Positions 7,822 through 17,293 are shown, counted from the stretch's first letter. The stretch: 64,000 nt of DNA from Peptoniphilus_B koenoeneniae (GCF_030812875.1 NZ_JAUSTN010000007.1:1-64000), one strand, 5' to 3'. A program made the numbers and translations. Notes: generated from the sequence alone by a model not told the origin.

Positions 7822-9870
7822 ATGAAAAAGAAAATTTCAAAAATCTTATCAGCTTTTATTATGCTGAGCATGCTTTTGACATTTGCATTTGCAGATTCTC
7901 AAAAAATTAATTTAACAATTATAGGAACCAGCGACATTCATGCAAATCCATACGGATATAGTTATGAAGACAACAAAGAAGGAAAAAACAACGGACTTGC
8001 AAGAATTGCAACCTATGTTGAAGAAGAAAGAAAAAAGGGTCCTATAGTATTAATTGATGACGGGGACACCTATCAAGGAACTATAATGTCCGATGCAATT
8101 TATAACAAGAAAAAAGACGTAATTCATCCTATGTCAAAAGTTCTTGATTACATGAAATATGATGCAACAGTTTTAGGAAATCATGAATTTAATTTTGGAA
8201 TTGACTTTCTTAAAAAAATAGTAAATGAAAAGAAAACGCCCACTCTTGCAGCAAATCTTACAACAAAAGATGGAAAAAACTTTGAACAAGTAAAGCCCTA
8301 TGTAGTTGTAGAAAGACAAGGAATAAAAATAGGAATACTTGGACTTACAAATCCCAACGTACCACGCTGGGACGGAGATAAAGTTAAATCTTTAAACTTT
8401 AAAGGTCTTACAGAAACTGCAAAAAAATATGTTCCAATTTTAAAAGAAAAAGAAAAATGTGACTTAGTAATTGTAGCTGCACATGCAGGCTTAGTTCCTG
8501 AATATGATATTGACGGCGGAAGCGACGGACTTGAAAAGTTAATTGAAGAAGTTAAAGGCGTAGATCTTGTATTAGCAGGACATTTTCACATGATTGATAA
8601 GGGTGAAAAAAATGGAGTTGTATATGGAGCACCAAGAAATAACGGACGAGATCTTGTAAAATTTCAACTAGTTCTTGAAAAAACACCTGAAGGCTATAAA
8701 ACCATAGAAAAAAAAGTTGATGTAATAAAAATGGACGACGTTAAACCTTCTGAAAGCTTAAGAAACGTAATAAAAGAAGAACACGAAAATACAATAAATT
8801 TCATTCAAGGAACAGGAAAGAGTTCAGAAGCAGGCGGAGGAATTTTCGGAATAGCAACAGCAGATTTTCAACCAAAAAATGAAATAAGAAAAATTCCTCA
8901 AGGATGGCTTGAAGATAGCGGAGTAATAGATTTAATAGGAAAATGCCAATTAAAGATGAGCGGAGCAGATGTTACTGCAGTTGCACTTTTTAGAGACGAT
9001 TCAGACCTTCATAAGGGAAATATAACTTATGGAGATATTTTTAAAATCTATAAATTTGATAATACTCTTTATACAGTAAATGTAACGGGAAAAGAATTAA
9101 AAGATTATATGGAATGGTCAGCAGCTTTTTATAATCAATATAAAAAGGGAGATCTTTCAGTATCATTTTCAGAAGATGTTCCAGGCTACAGATATGATAT
9201 TTTTAAAGGGGTAGACTACAAAATAGATTTATCTCAAGAAGCAGGAAATAGAATTAAAGATGTAATGTATAAGGGAAAAGCATTAAAAGACGATCAAGTA
9301 TTAAAACTTGCAGTTAATAACTATCGTTATTCTTCCGGCTTAAAAGCAAATAAACTTGTAGCAGGAAACAGAGATTGGGAATCACCAATAGCAATTCGTG
9401 ATTATATTGCAAACTATATAAAAGAACAAAAGAAAATAAGTCCAACTATTTCTAAAAATTGGGAAATAATAGGAACAGACTTTAACAATCCTCTAAGAAA
9501 AGAAATAATAGAACTTGTAAATGAAGGTTATATAGAAGCACCCTATCATGAATCTTTAAACATTGAAAAATTAAAAGAAAAAGGAATAATAGTTGACGGC
9601 AAAGTAGTTAAACCTAAGGAAAAGGTAGAAAATGATGAAATAACTAAATCTGAAAAATCATCACCGAATAAGGGAATTAAAAAAGAAATTAAAAAAGAAG
9701 TTCAAGAACAAAGAGAAAGTCAAAAAAAGACTTACACTGTAAAAAGCGGAGATTGGATCTATAAAATTTCAAGAGAACTCAAACTAAATGCAGAAGAAAT
9801 AATTAATGCCAATAGCTTAAAAAATCCAAACTTAATATTCCCTGGTCAAATATTAAATTTACCAAAATAA
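7822..9870 (+). CDS. Secreted 5'-nucleotidase / 2',3'-cyclic phosphodiesterase family protein with LysM
   Basis: 682 residues. A signal peptide (1-26, ending FAFAD) is followed by a calcineurin-like metallophosphatase domain (about 30-290) with the metal-binding blocks TSDIHA, DDGDT, GNHEFNFG, AAHAG and AGHFH. A 5'-nucleotidase C-terminal domain (about 320-550) carries the nucleotide-binding region. After a Lys/Glu linker, a LysM domain (about 637-682, YTVKSGDWIYKISRELKL) should hold it on peptidoglycan. It would release phosphate and nucleoside from extracellular nucleotides. The ATG at 7822 follows GTGAGGGG; the GTG at 7810 overlaps that site. Monocistronic, with its own terminator. Confidence 0.88.
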   Translation: MKKKISKILSAFIMLSMLLTFAFADSQKINLTIIGTSDIHANPYGYSYEDNKEGKNNGLARIATYVEEERKKGPIVLIDDGDTYQGTIMSDAIYNKKKDVIHPMSKVLDYMKYDATVLGNHEFNFGIDFLKKIVNEKKTPTLAANLTTKDGKNFEQVKPYVVVERQGIKIGILGLTNPNVPRWDGDKVKSLNFKGLTETAKKYVPILKEKEKCDLVIVAAHAGLVPEYDIDGGSDGLEKLIEEVKGVDLVLAGHFHMIDKGEKNGVVYGAPRNNGRDLVKFQLVLEKTPEGYKTIEKKVDVIKMDDVKPSESLRNVIKEEHENTINFIQGTGKSSEAGGGIFGIATADFQPKNEIRKIPQGWLEDSGVIDLIGKCQLKMSGADVTAVALFRDDSDLHKGNITYGDIFKIYKFDNTLYTVNVTGKELKDYMEWSAAFYNQYKKGDLSVSFSEDVPGYRYDIFKGVDYKIDLSQEAGNRIKDVMYKGKALKDDQVLKLAVNNYRYSSGLKANKLVAGNRDWESPIAIRDYIANYIKEQKKISPTISKNWEIIGTDFNNPLRKEIIELVNEGYIEAPYHESLNIEKLKEKGIIVDGKVVKPKEKVENDEITKSEKSSPNKGIKKEIKKEVQEQRESQKKTYTVKSGDWIYKISRELKLNAEEIINANSLKNPNLIFPGQILNLPK

Positions 9871-9881
9871 AAAATAAAAAT

Positions 9882-9914
9882 AAAAACTGCACTTTTTATG
9901 GTGCAGTTTTTTTA
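9882..9914 (+). terminator. Intrinsic terminator of the 5'-nucleotidase gene
   Basis: AAAACTGCAC pairs with GTGCAGTTTT and continues into T. The symmetric A and T tails let it serve the convergent ABC gene as well. Confidence 0.85.
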
Positions 9915-9922
9915 TGAAAATT

Positions 9923-11668
9923 TTATAAAAGACTTCCTCCCTTGGTGTAAAGATTATAATAATAAGCCCTTTTTTCCATAAGCTCTTCGTGAGTTCCCAT
10001 TTCAACAATTCCATCTTTAGTCATAACAAGTATTAAATCTGAATTTTGAACTGTGGTAAGTCTGTGAGCAATAGTTATGGTAGTTCTTCCCTTTGAAAGT
10101 TTTTCCAAAGATTCCTGAACTATCATTTCAGATTTATTGTCAAGAGCAGAGGTAGCCTCATCCAAAATTAAAATTGGAGGATTTTTTAAAAAGACCCTGG
10201 CTATGGAAATTCTTTGCTTTTGGCCACCGGAAAGTTTAAGACCCCTTTCACCTACATAAGTGTCAAAACCCTCTGGTAAATTTTTTATAAAGTCATAAGC
10301 TCCAGCAAGTTTTGCCGCCTCAACCACTTCTTCATCACTTGCATAAAATTTTCCGTATTTAATGTTGTCTAAAATTGTGCCAGAAAATAAATATACATCT
10401 TGTTGAACAATGCCTATATTATTTCTTAAAGAATCTAAAGTTACATCCCTTATATCAATTCCGTCAATTGTAATTGAGCCAGCACTTACATCATAAAACC
10501 TGGGTATCAAATTACAAATTGTAGTTTTTCCTGACCCACTGGGTCCGACAATTGCAAGTTTTTTTCCGGAAGCAATATTTAAATTTAAGTTTTTTAAAAC
10601 ATAATCATTATTTTTTTCGTACTTAAAATCTACCGAATTAAAAATAATATTTCCCTTAACATTTTTCAAAACTTGTGCATCTTTTTTATCTTTTATATCA
10701 GGATTTAAGTCCATAATTTCTGAAAATCTTTCAATTCCTGTCATACCCTTTTGAAATTGTTCGGTAAATTCAACAATTCTTCTTACAGTTGCAAGTAAAC
10801 TTGTAACATACATAACATAGACAATTAAATCTCCAGGCATAAGCTCCTTATTAATCATAAAGAATCCGCCGCTTAATATTAAAATCAGATACATAAGTCC
10901 GTCAAAGGTCCTTGTAACTCTTGTGAAGCCTGCCATTGCCCTATAAAATGATTTTTTTATGTCTAAAAATTTATTGTTTTGACCCAAAAATTTTTCATTT
11001 TCCAAATCTTCATTGGCAAAAGATTTTACAACTCTTATACCAAGAAGGGAATCCTCTATAGTTGAATTTAAATGACCTATGTGGATCCTTTGGTCCTTTT
11101 GAGCCTTTCTCATCTTCTTATTATATTTTCTTGCAAAAAATATCATAACGGGAATCATAAGATAAATTAAAAGAGTCATTTTATAATTTATATTTATTAA
11201 AATTATAAAAGAAATTAAAATTTTTATGGATCCTATAAAATATTCTTCGGGACAATGGTGGGCAAATTCAGTTATGTCAAATAAATCGTTAGTGATTCTT
11301 GACATTATGACTCCAACTTTTGTTTCATTGTAAAAAGAATCTGAAAGAGTTTGAAGATGAGAGTAAAGATCTTTTCTCATATCGGTTTCAATTTTTGCCC
11401 CCATAATATGGCCTATACTAGTCATATAGTATTGGGCAATTATTTCCACAATTTTTATAATTAAATAAAAAAGCCCCAAGTTCAAAACAAAATTTATTGT
11501 AAGACTTTCAAAGTTATAAAGGCCTGTGTTTGAAAGCTTTCTTAAGATAAGAGGAAGGATCATTTCACTTGTCGTTGTAAGTCCAGCACAAAAAAGATCT
11601 AAAAGTAAAATTTTTTTATATTTTTTAAAATATTTTAAAACTCTTTTTATTAAGTTTATATTATGCAA
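9923..11668 (-). CDS. ABC exporter, fused permease/ATPase
   Basis: 581 residues. An N-terminal six-helix exporter domain (about 15-310) is joined to one ABC ATPase (about 335-575) with Walker A GPSGSGKTT, Q-loop, signature LSGGQKQRISIAR, Walker B ILILDEATSALD and H-loop IAHRLTTV. This is the homodimeric half-transporter layout of the multidrug/lipid (MsbA/BmrA-like) group; the substrate cannot be told. A TTG start at 11668 is chosen because GAGGTG lies 5 bases upstream; the earlier TTG at 11695 has no site. No partner gene is adjacent. Confidence 0.87.
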   Translation of the reverse strand: MHNINLIKRVLKYFKKYKKILLLDLFCAGLTTTSEMILPLILRKLSNTGLYNFESLTINFVLNLGLFYLIIKIVEIIAQYYMTSIGHIMGAKIETDMRKDLYSHLQTLSDSFYNETKVGVIMSRITNDLFDITEFAHHCPEEYFIGSIKILISFIILININYKMTLLIYLMIPVMIFFARKYNKKMRKAQKDQRIHIGHLNSTIEDSLLGIRVVKSFANEDLENEKFLGQNNKFLDIKKSFYRAMAGFTRVTRTFDGLMYLILILSGGFFMINKELMPGDLIVYVMYVTSLLATVRRIVEFTEQFQKGMTGIERFSEIMDLNPDIKDKKDAQVLKNVKGNIIFNSVDFKYEKNNDYVLKNLNLNIASGKKLAIVGPSGSGKTTICNLIPRFYDVSAGSITIDGIDIRDVTLDSLRNNIGIVQQDVYLFSGTILDNIKYGKFYASDEEVVEAAKLAGAYDFIKNLPEGFDTYVGERGLKLSGGQKQRISIARVFLKNPPILILDEATSALDNKSEMIVQESLEKLSKGRTTITIAHRLTTVQNSDLILVMTKDGIVEMGTHEELMEKRAYYYNLYTKGGSLL

Positions 11669-11768
11669 ATTATCACCTCTGTTTTTGTAAAACAAAAAGG
11701 AGTTAATGCAATTACTTGTATTTTCTCCTTTTTAAAATTAAATTAAGTTTTAAATTTAATTTTTAAAC

Positions 11769-12755
11769 TTATTTTCTAATATCCTCATAGGAATCATCAT
11801 TTTCAAGTTTTTCCTTGGCATAAGAACAAGTTGCAGATACTTTAAAGTTATTTTTTCTTGCATATTTTGCAACTTCTTCAAGTAATTTTGCCGCAATTCC
11901 TTTGCCTTGCAGCTCCGGCTTTACTAAAGTATGATCGATATTTAAAGTGTCTCCATCTTTTACAAAGTGGATAAGGGCACTATAATCATCTTTTGAATTA
12001 CCTAAATAAATAGAATCTCCATCAATTTTAAAATCCATCTTATTGTAACCTCCAAAATTTCTTGAGCTTTTTTGTATTTCAAGAGTTTCATCTAAAAATT
12101 CCATATGGTCTCTCATTTTTTCCTGGGCAAGCTTAGGATCCTTATTTTTTATAGCCTCATAAATTTTAAGGTGCTGTTTTTTAACAGCTTCAAATCTTAA
12201 AGGGTCATGTAAAAGTTTCACTCTGAAATCATGATTATTATGCTCAAAAAGCATTATTGATGAATCAAAACTGTTTTCAATAAGTTCATTGTGAGTCATT
12301 TGAGCAAGAAGCTTGTGAAGTTTTAAATCCAGGTATTTAAAATTCTCATAAGATTCTTCATCTTGCATTTTATCAATTATATTTTTCAGCTCTTCTAATT
12401 GATCTTCGCTTCTATAAATGGCTGCAAGAGATGCTGTGTTTAATTCATACATTGTACGAAATTCCATAATTTGTCTTATGGGTATCTTATTTAAATCACT
12501 TATCATTGAAAGAGGAGAATAGAGCCCTTGTGAAAAATCACCTTTTACATAGGTGCCACCACCGTGTTTTGTAAGAAGAAGACCTGAATTTTCAAGGCTT
12601 CTTACCGCTTCTCTTATTGTAGAACGACTTACCTCATATTTTTGAGATAAGCTTCTTTCAGAAGGAATTTTATCTCCAACTTTATAAGATGAATTTAAAA
12701 TATCATTTTTTATATAGTCGGCAATAACTTCATAGCCGGGTTTTGCATTTTTCAC
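11769..12755 (-). CDS. FadR-type GntR regulator fused to a small GNAT acetyltransferase domain
   Basis: 328 residues. Residues 1-75 are a GntR winged helix (KIPSERSLSQKYEVSRSTIREAV) and about 90-230 an all-helical FCD ligand domain with the His residues used for metal binding in this subfamily. From residue 240 on, an 89-residue NATD1/YjdJ-like GNAT domain follows, with the acetyl-CoA loop VKPELQGKGIAAKLL. The joint FGGYNKM is encoded by DNA that contains GGAGGT and, 9 bases later, an ATG at 12038, so the acetyltransferase could also be made alone. This looks like two genes fused by loss of a stop. The GTG at 12755 is preferred over the GTG at 12764, which lies in the GAGGTG site. Divergent from murJ. 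Confidence 0.82.
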   Translation of the reverse strand: MKNAKPGYEVIADYIKNDILNSSYKVGDKIPSERSLSQKYEVSRSTIREAVRSLENSGLLLTKHGGGTYVKGDFSQGLYSPLSMISDLNKIPIRQIMEFRTMYELNTASLAAIYRSEDQLEELKNIIDKMQDEESYENFKYLDLKLHKLLAQMTHNELIENSFDSSIMLFEHNNHDFRVKLLHDPLRFEAVKKQHLKIYEAIKNKDPKLAQEKMRDHMEFLDETLEIQKSSRNFGGYNKMDFKIDGDSIYLGNSKDDYSALIHFVKDGDTLNIDHTLVKPELQGKGIAAKLLEEVAKYARKNNFKVSATCSYAKEKLENDDSYEDIRK

Positions 12756-12783
12756 AAATTTCACCTCAATTTAATTATAGAGT

Positions 12784-12813
12784 TTATCAAGATTATATGC
12801 AATATGTTATAAT
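12784..12813 (+). promoter_or_regulatory. Promoter of murJ
   Basis: TTATCA (12784-12789), 18-base spacer, TATAAT (12808-12813), 16 bases before the murJ ATG-proximal ribosome site. Shared short intergenic region with the divergent GntR-GNAT gene. Confidence 0.55.
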
Positions 12814-12829
12814 AAATAGCGAGGTAAAT

Positions 12830-14332
12830 ATGAAAACATCAATTATTTTAATGATAGTGACTGTATTTTCAAAAATATTCGGTCTACTTAGAGAACAAAC
12901 TTTAGCACGCCTTTTTGGCACGGGAATTATTTCAGATGTATTTTTAATAGGCTTTCAAATCCCTATGGCTTTTACAAATATAATTTCAGGAGCCACTGCA
13001 AACGGATATATACCAATTTACAATCAAGTTTTAAAAGAAAAAGATTTAGATGAAGCGGATAAATTTACTTCCAATTTTTCAAATATATTATTTGTTTTTA
13101 TTTTTTTAATATCGATTTTACTTTTAATTTTTTCTCCCCAACTAATAGATGCCATGGCACCAGGCTTTGAAGGTCAAAAGAGACAACTTGCTATTTTTAT
13201 AACTAAAATGGGGCTTATGAGTATATCCATAACATCTTCAGCTTCTATTTTTAAAGCTTATTTGCAAATTAAAAAAAGATTTGTTGTAAGTGTTTTGCAT
13301 TCCATTATTATGAATGTCATTTTAATGTTAAGTATGTATTTTGCCTATAAGCAAGGAAAAAATTATCTTGCTTACGGAATGTTTTTAAGTTTTGTCCTTC
13401 AATATATTATTTTTCTTCCCTATATTCGCAAAGAAGGTTATAGGCACAAATTTGTTTTTGATATTAAAGATGATTATTTAAAACAAATGCTTAAAATTAT
13501 AGTTCCAATACTTATTTCAACTTCAGTTATAGAGTTGAATTTTATTATTTCAAAAGCCCTTGCATCAAATGTGGAAGCTGGAGGAGTTTCAATTTTAAAC
13601 TATGCTTATAAGCTGCAAAGTTTTGTAAGCGGTATAGTAATCACATCTATTGTTACTGCAGTTTATCCTACAATGGCAAAATTTGGAAGTGCAAAAGATA
13701 TGGAGGGACTTAAAAAAAGCAGCGAAAAGGCTTTAAGTTTTGTTTTATTTTTGGTTATTCCTGCAACTATAGGACTTTATTTATATGCTGAGCCTATTGT
13801 AAAAATTTTATTTTTAAGGGGAGAGTTTACGGAACTTGATGCAATGAAAACCATGAGAGTTTTAATGTTTTATGCTATTGGTCTTTTAGGCATTGGAGTA
13901 AGGGAAATTATTTCAAGGGTTTTTTATACAATTAATGATACTAAAACACCCGTTATTAATTCAGTCATAATGGTTGGATTAAATATTGTTTTAAGTCTTA
14001 TTTTAGTAAAAAAATATGACATTGATGGACTTGCACTGGCAACTTCTCTTTCTTTTATAGTAGGAGCCATCTTAATCTTTATAAGTTTAAGAAAAAAAAT
14101 CGGAAGTCTTTTTGAAAAGAGAACTTATAAAAATTTATTTAAAATTTTAATTGCAAGTTTTGTAATGGCAGGGATTTCATTTGTAATCCACCTAAGTCTT
14201 TTAGGAAAGATTTCTTATACAATTAACTTTTTAATAAGTCTTTTAAGTGCAGGTCTTGTATATTTTATTATGATTTGGCTTTTAAAAGTTGATGAACTTA
14301 AAGAGCTTTTAAATTTTAGAAAAAATAAATAA
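12830..14332 (+). CDS. murJ: Lipid II flippase MurJ (MviN family)
   Basis: 500 residues with about 14 hydrophobic helices. The N-terminal SKIFGLLREQTLARLFGTG is the MurJ/MviN signature. It moves the peptidoglycan precursor lipid II across the membrane. A relative in the wider MOP superfamily (polysaccharide flippase) is possible, but the N-terminus favours MurJ. The ATG at 12830 follows GAGGT; 29 upstream codons overlap the divergent gene's start and the promoter. It stands alone and ends in an intrinsic terminator. Confidence 0.85.
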   Translation: MKTSIILMIVTVFSKIFGLLREQTLARLFGTGIISDVFLIGFQIPMAFTNIISGATANGYIPIYNQVLKEKDLDEADKFTSNFSNILFVFIFLISILLLIFSPQLIDAMAPGFEGQKRQLAIFITKMGLMSISITSSASIFKAYLQIKKRFVVSVLHSIIMNVILMLSMYFAYKQGKNYLAYGMFLSFVLQYIIFLPYIRKEGYRHKFVFDIKDDYLKQMLKIIVPILISTSVIELNFIISKALASNVEAGGVSILNYAYKLQSFVSGIVITSIVTAVYPTMAKFGSAKDMEGLKKSSEKALSFVLFLVIPATIGLYLYAEPIVKILFLRGEFTELDAMKTMRVLMFYAIGLLGIGVREIISRVFYTINDTKTPVINSVIMVGLNIVLSLILVKKYDIDGLALATSLSFIVGAILIFISLRKKIGSLFEKRTYKNLFKILIASFVMAGISFVIHLSLLGKISYTINFLISLLSAGLVYFIMIWLLKVDELKELLNFRKNK

Positions 14333-14334
14333 TT

Positions 14335-14382
14335 AAAAAACAGACATTTTTTATTTTAATAATTTAATTTGTCTGTTTTTTT
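14335..14382 (+). terminator. Intrinsic terminator of murJ
   Basis: AAAAAACAGACA pairs with TGTCTGTTTTTT across a long AT-rich loop, then a T run. Confidence 0.75.
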
Positions 14383-14394
14383 ATTTTTTGGTAA

Positions 14395-14520
14395 AGCCTT
14401 TATCCAAAGAATAAAAACTCTCATAAAGGCTAAAATTCAGGAAAAAGAAATTCAATATCTATAAAAATAAATTATTAAAATATCTCTTAAGTTGTTTTAA
14501 ATTCTTGTGAGTGCTATTAT
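14395..14520 (+). promoter_or_regulatory. Inverted repeat and promoter upstream of cstA
   Basis: AGCCTTTAT (14395-14403) and ATAAAGGCT (14423-14431) form a perfect 9-bp inverted repeat. Downstream, TTGTTT (14492-14497) and TATTAT (14515-14520) with a 17-base spacer make a plausible promoter 38 bases before the cstA start. The repeat may be an upstream operator or a leftover hairpin; nothing else is recognised between 14383 and 14557. Confidence 0.4.
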
Positions 14521-14557
14521 AAAAGTAAGCTAATTTGTACAGTAAAGAGGTGTAATT

Positions 14558-16036
14558 ATGGTATTATTTTTAATTGGTTTAGTTATTTTATTTGGCGGCG
14601 GCTTTTTCTATAGCAAGCTTGCTGAAGCACAAATCGAACCTGACGACAGGGAAACACCTGCCATTGCAAAAGCTGACGGAATAGATTATGTCGGCATGAG
14701 TAAAACTAAAAACTTCCTTATAGAATTACTTAACATTGCAGGAACAGGACCTGTTATGGGACCTATCCAAGGAATTCTATTTGGACCTATAGCATTTATT
14801 GCTATACCTATCGGAAACATAATCGGAGGCTCAGTTCACGATTATTTTAACGGTATGATTTCCATGAGAGAAGGCGGAGCTCAAATTCCCCAACTTGTAA
14901 ACAAGTACTTAGGTCATGGAGTTCGTAACTTCTACAACATTGTAAACTTTATTCTTATTCTACTTGTAGGTGTTGTATTTGTTTATACTCCTGGAGACTT
15001 AATTGCAAAGGACATATTAGGAAAAGATCCTAATTCAAATGTTATTTGGATTATTTATGCTTGTATTTTTGCTTATTATATTTTAGCGACTCTATTTCCT
15101 ATTGATGCTATTATTGGTAGAATTTATCCTATTTTTGGAGCACTTTTAATTATTTCTGCAGCAGGTATATTTATTGGAATTTTCTTAAAGGGTGCTAACC
15201 ATCTTTCTTTTGAAGGTCAAGGCCTTCTTGCACAACATCCAGCAGGACAAAAATTTATTCCTGCTTTCTTTGTAACAGTTGCCTGCGGTATACTTTCAGG
15301 TTTCCACGGTTCTCAATCAACACTTATTTCAAGAACTGTTAAACATGAAAAAGAAGGTACTTTCGTATTTTACTGGGCAATGGTTGCTGAAGGATTTATA
15401 GCAATGTGTTGGGCAGGCGGAGCTATGGTATTATTCTCAAGCGGCAAAGCTCCTTTAGATACAGGAGCAACTGCTATGGTAGGTAATATTTCAAGAGAAT
15501 TCCTAGGAGCTGTTGGAGGAATGTTCGCAGTAATAGGTGTTATTGTTCTTCCTATCACTTCAGGTGATACTGCATTTAGAGCTTTAAGACTTATAATTGC
15601 TGATGAATTCAACATCGAACAAAGATCTTGGTATAAGAGAATTATGGTTTCTGTATGCATATTTATTCCTGCAGTAATAATTCTTGTATTTGCTAAGAAG
15701 AGTCCAGGCGGATTCAACTTACTATGGAGATATTTTGGATTTACCAACCAATTTGTTGCAGTATTTGCTCTTGGTGTTGCTGTTGTATATTTATACACTC
15801 ACGGAAAAAATTATCTACTTGCATTAATTCCTGGTGTATTCTATGTATTTATCGTTATTTCATACATCATGCATCAACCTATAGGCTTTGGTCTTGAAAA
15901 AAGACTTGGTATGGATCCTCTAAGCTATACGATTTCTTATCCTATAGCAGCAGTTGCAGTAATTCTTTATATAGTTTGGCTGCTTAACCATGCTAAGAAG
16001 AACAAGGATCAAATTCTTTCTGTAAAAATAAAATAA
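14558..16036 (+). CDS. cstA: CstA-family carbon starvation / peptide-pyruvate transporter
   Basis: 492 residues and about 13-14 hydrophobic segments. The conserved N-terminal block NIAGTGPVMGPIQGILFGP and GGSVHDYFNGMISMREGG mark the CstA family, and FHGSQSTLISRTVKHE in the middle is another family hallmark. Members import peptides or pyruvate when carbon is short. This copy is shorter than E. coli CstA (about 700 residues), as is usual for Firmicute homologues. Start chosen from AGAGGTG eight bases upstream. Monocistronic with a strong terminator. Confidence 0.88.
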   Translation: MVLFLIGLVILFGGGFFYSKLAEAQIEPDDRETPAIAKADGIDYVGMSKTKNFLIELLNIAGTGPVMGPIQGILFGPIAFIAIPIGNIIGGSVHDYFNGMISMREGGAQIPQLVNKYLGHGVRNFYNIVNFILILLVGVVFVYTPGDLIAKDILGKDPNSNVIWIIYACIFAYYILATLFPIDAIIGRIYPIFGALLIISAAGIFIGIFLKGANHLSFEGQGLLAQHPAGQKFIPAFFVTVACGILSGFHGSQSTLISRTVKHEKEGTFVFYWAMVAEGFIAMCWAGGAMVLFSSGKAPLDTGATAMVGNISREFLGAVGGMFAVIGVIVLPITSGDTAFRALRLIIADEFNIEQRSWYKRIMVSVCIFIPAVIILVFAKKSPGGFNLLWRYFGFTNQFVAVFALGVAVVYLYTHGKNYLLALIPGVFYVFIVISYIMHQPIGFGLEKRLGMDPLSYTISYPIAAVAVILYIVWLLNHAKKNKDQILSVKIK

Positions 16037-16057
16037 ATGGAAAAAAACAAATTAGCA

Positions 16058-16083
16058 AACACGGCTTTAAGCCGTGTTTTTTT
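16058..16083 (+). terminator. Intrinsic terminator of cstA
   Basis: AACACGGCTT pairs with AAGCCGTGTT, followed by T. Confidence 0.9.
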
Positions 16084-16195
16084 CTTGCTCTTTTAAAAAT
16101 AAAAATTTAATAATTCTAAAAAATTTCAAAGCTTGTAAAATTTAAATAAAAAAATTTTTCTAATTTTATTTTTTTGGTAAAATTGTTTTATTTAA

Positions 16196-16263
16196 TTGAA
16201 GCTTAGAGAAAAAAATGTTAAACTAAATGTGGGAACGAAATTGTGATGGACCATTATTGACCC
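16196..16263 (+). promoter_or_regulatory. Promoter and CggR-like operator of the glycolytic operon
   Basis: TTGAAG (16196-16201), 17 bases, TAAACT (16219-16224) form the promoter. Just downstream, 16231-16263 carries two imperfect direct repeats, GGGAACGAAATTGT and GGACCATTATTGACC, 17 bases apart. This resembles the tandem GGGAC-N6-TGTC sites bound by CggR in Bacillus. The position beyond the -10 suits a transcription roadblock relieved by fructose 1,6-bisphosphate. The repeats are seen; binding by CggR is inferred from family knowledge. Confidence 0.6.
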
Positions 16264-16273
16264 GGAGGACAGA

Positions 16274-17293
16274 ATGGATTTAAAAAAAATTTCAGAGTTT
16301 GTGCCTGAGTTTAAAAATATTTTTATAAACAGGTACTTGCTCCTAAAATTTATTATGAATAATGAACCTGTGGGAAGAAGAAGTCTTGCTAAAAATTTTA
16401 ACATTTCAGAAAGAAATATAAGAGATGAGATTTCTTTTTTAAAGGATATGGATGCGGTCTACGTATCAACTAAGGGAATATCCATAAAAGATAAGGGGAG
16501 ATCACTTATTAAAGAATTTTCTGACCTTTATAAAACTTTCCCAGAAGACACAAATAATATTTCAGATGACTTAAAAAGGATTTTAAATTTAAAAGAAATT
16601 TATATTTCTAAAGGCGATTCAACTAAGGATGAAAATGCTTTTGTTGAACTTGCAAAATTGGGAGCTTCTATAGCTGAAAAAAAGTTAAAGGACAATTTGT
16701 CCATAGGTATAACCGGTGGACACACTATGAGTCTTTTAAGTGAATATATTAAATCTCAAAATAAAAACATGACTATAATCCCTGCAAGGGGAAGTATAGG
16801 CATAAGAAGCACCTATCAGGCAAACACAGTTGCAAGTCTTTTAGCAAGGAATACAAATTCTGAATCTTTTATGATTCCCCTTCCTGATACAGTTGATGAT
16901 GAAACTTTAAAAGCTCTTATAAAAAGAGATGATTTTAAAGAAATTGCAAAAAGAATAAAAGCCATCGACCTATTATTATTTGGTATAGGAAGAGCCGACA
17001 TTATGGCAAGAAGAAGAGGTTTAAATAAAAATCTTTCTAAAGACATACTTAAAAAAGGTGGAGTTGGAGAAGCTTTTGGAAACTTTTTTTCCATTGAAGG
17101 AAAAATTATTCTACACCAGCCAAGTATAGGCATAAGCATGGAAGATTTTTTAAGTATTAATGACGCTATTGCAGTTGCAGGGGGAGAAGAAAAAGCGGAA
17201 GCTATTATCGCTATTTCCCAGCTAAGAAAAGATTTAGTTCTCGTTATTGACGAGGCTGCAGCAAATAAAATAAAAAATTTAGGAGGTAAATGA
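16274..17293 (+). CDS. cggR: Central glycolytic genes regulator, SorC family
   Basis: 339 residues, the same length as Bacillus CggR. An N-terminal winged helix (about 15-75, GRRSLAKNFNISERNIRDEI) is followed by a SorC-type sugar-phosphate-binding domain (about 90-335) with GITGGHTM and the phosphate-binding region IPARGSIG. It represses the gap operon and releases DNA on binding fructose 1,6-bisphosphate. Position as the first gene of cggR-gap-pgk::tpi-eno is the classical arrangement. GGAGGA lies 5 bases before the ATG. Confidence 0.93.
   Translation: MDLKKISEFVPEFKNIFINRYLLLKFIMNNEPVGRRSLAKNFNISERNIRDEISFLKDMDAVYVSTKGISIKDKGRSLIKEFSDLYKTFPEDTNNISDDLKRILNLKEIYISKGDSTKDENAFVELAKLGASIAEKKLKDNLSIGITGGHTMSLLSEYIKSQNKNMTIIPARGSIGIRSTYQANTVASLLARNTNSESFMIPLPDTVDDETLKALIKRDDFKEIAKRIKAIDLLLFGIGRADIMARRRGLNKNLSKDILKKGGVGEAFGNFFSIEGKIILHQPSIGISMEDFLSINDAIAVAGGEEKAEAIIAISQLRKDLVLVIDEAAANKIKNLGGK

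Noticed and set aside
16816..17139. Minus-strand frames of 80-140 codons opposite cggR, gap, pgk, cstA and others
   Set aside because: They mirror well-supported genes in other frames and lack ribosome sites and known motifs.
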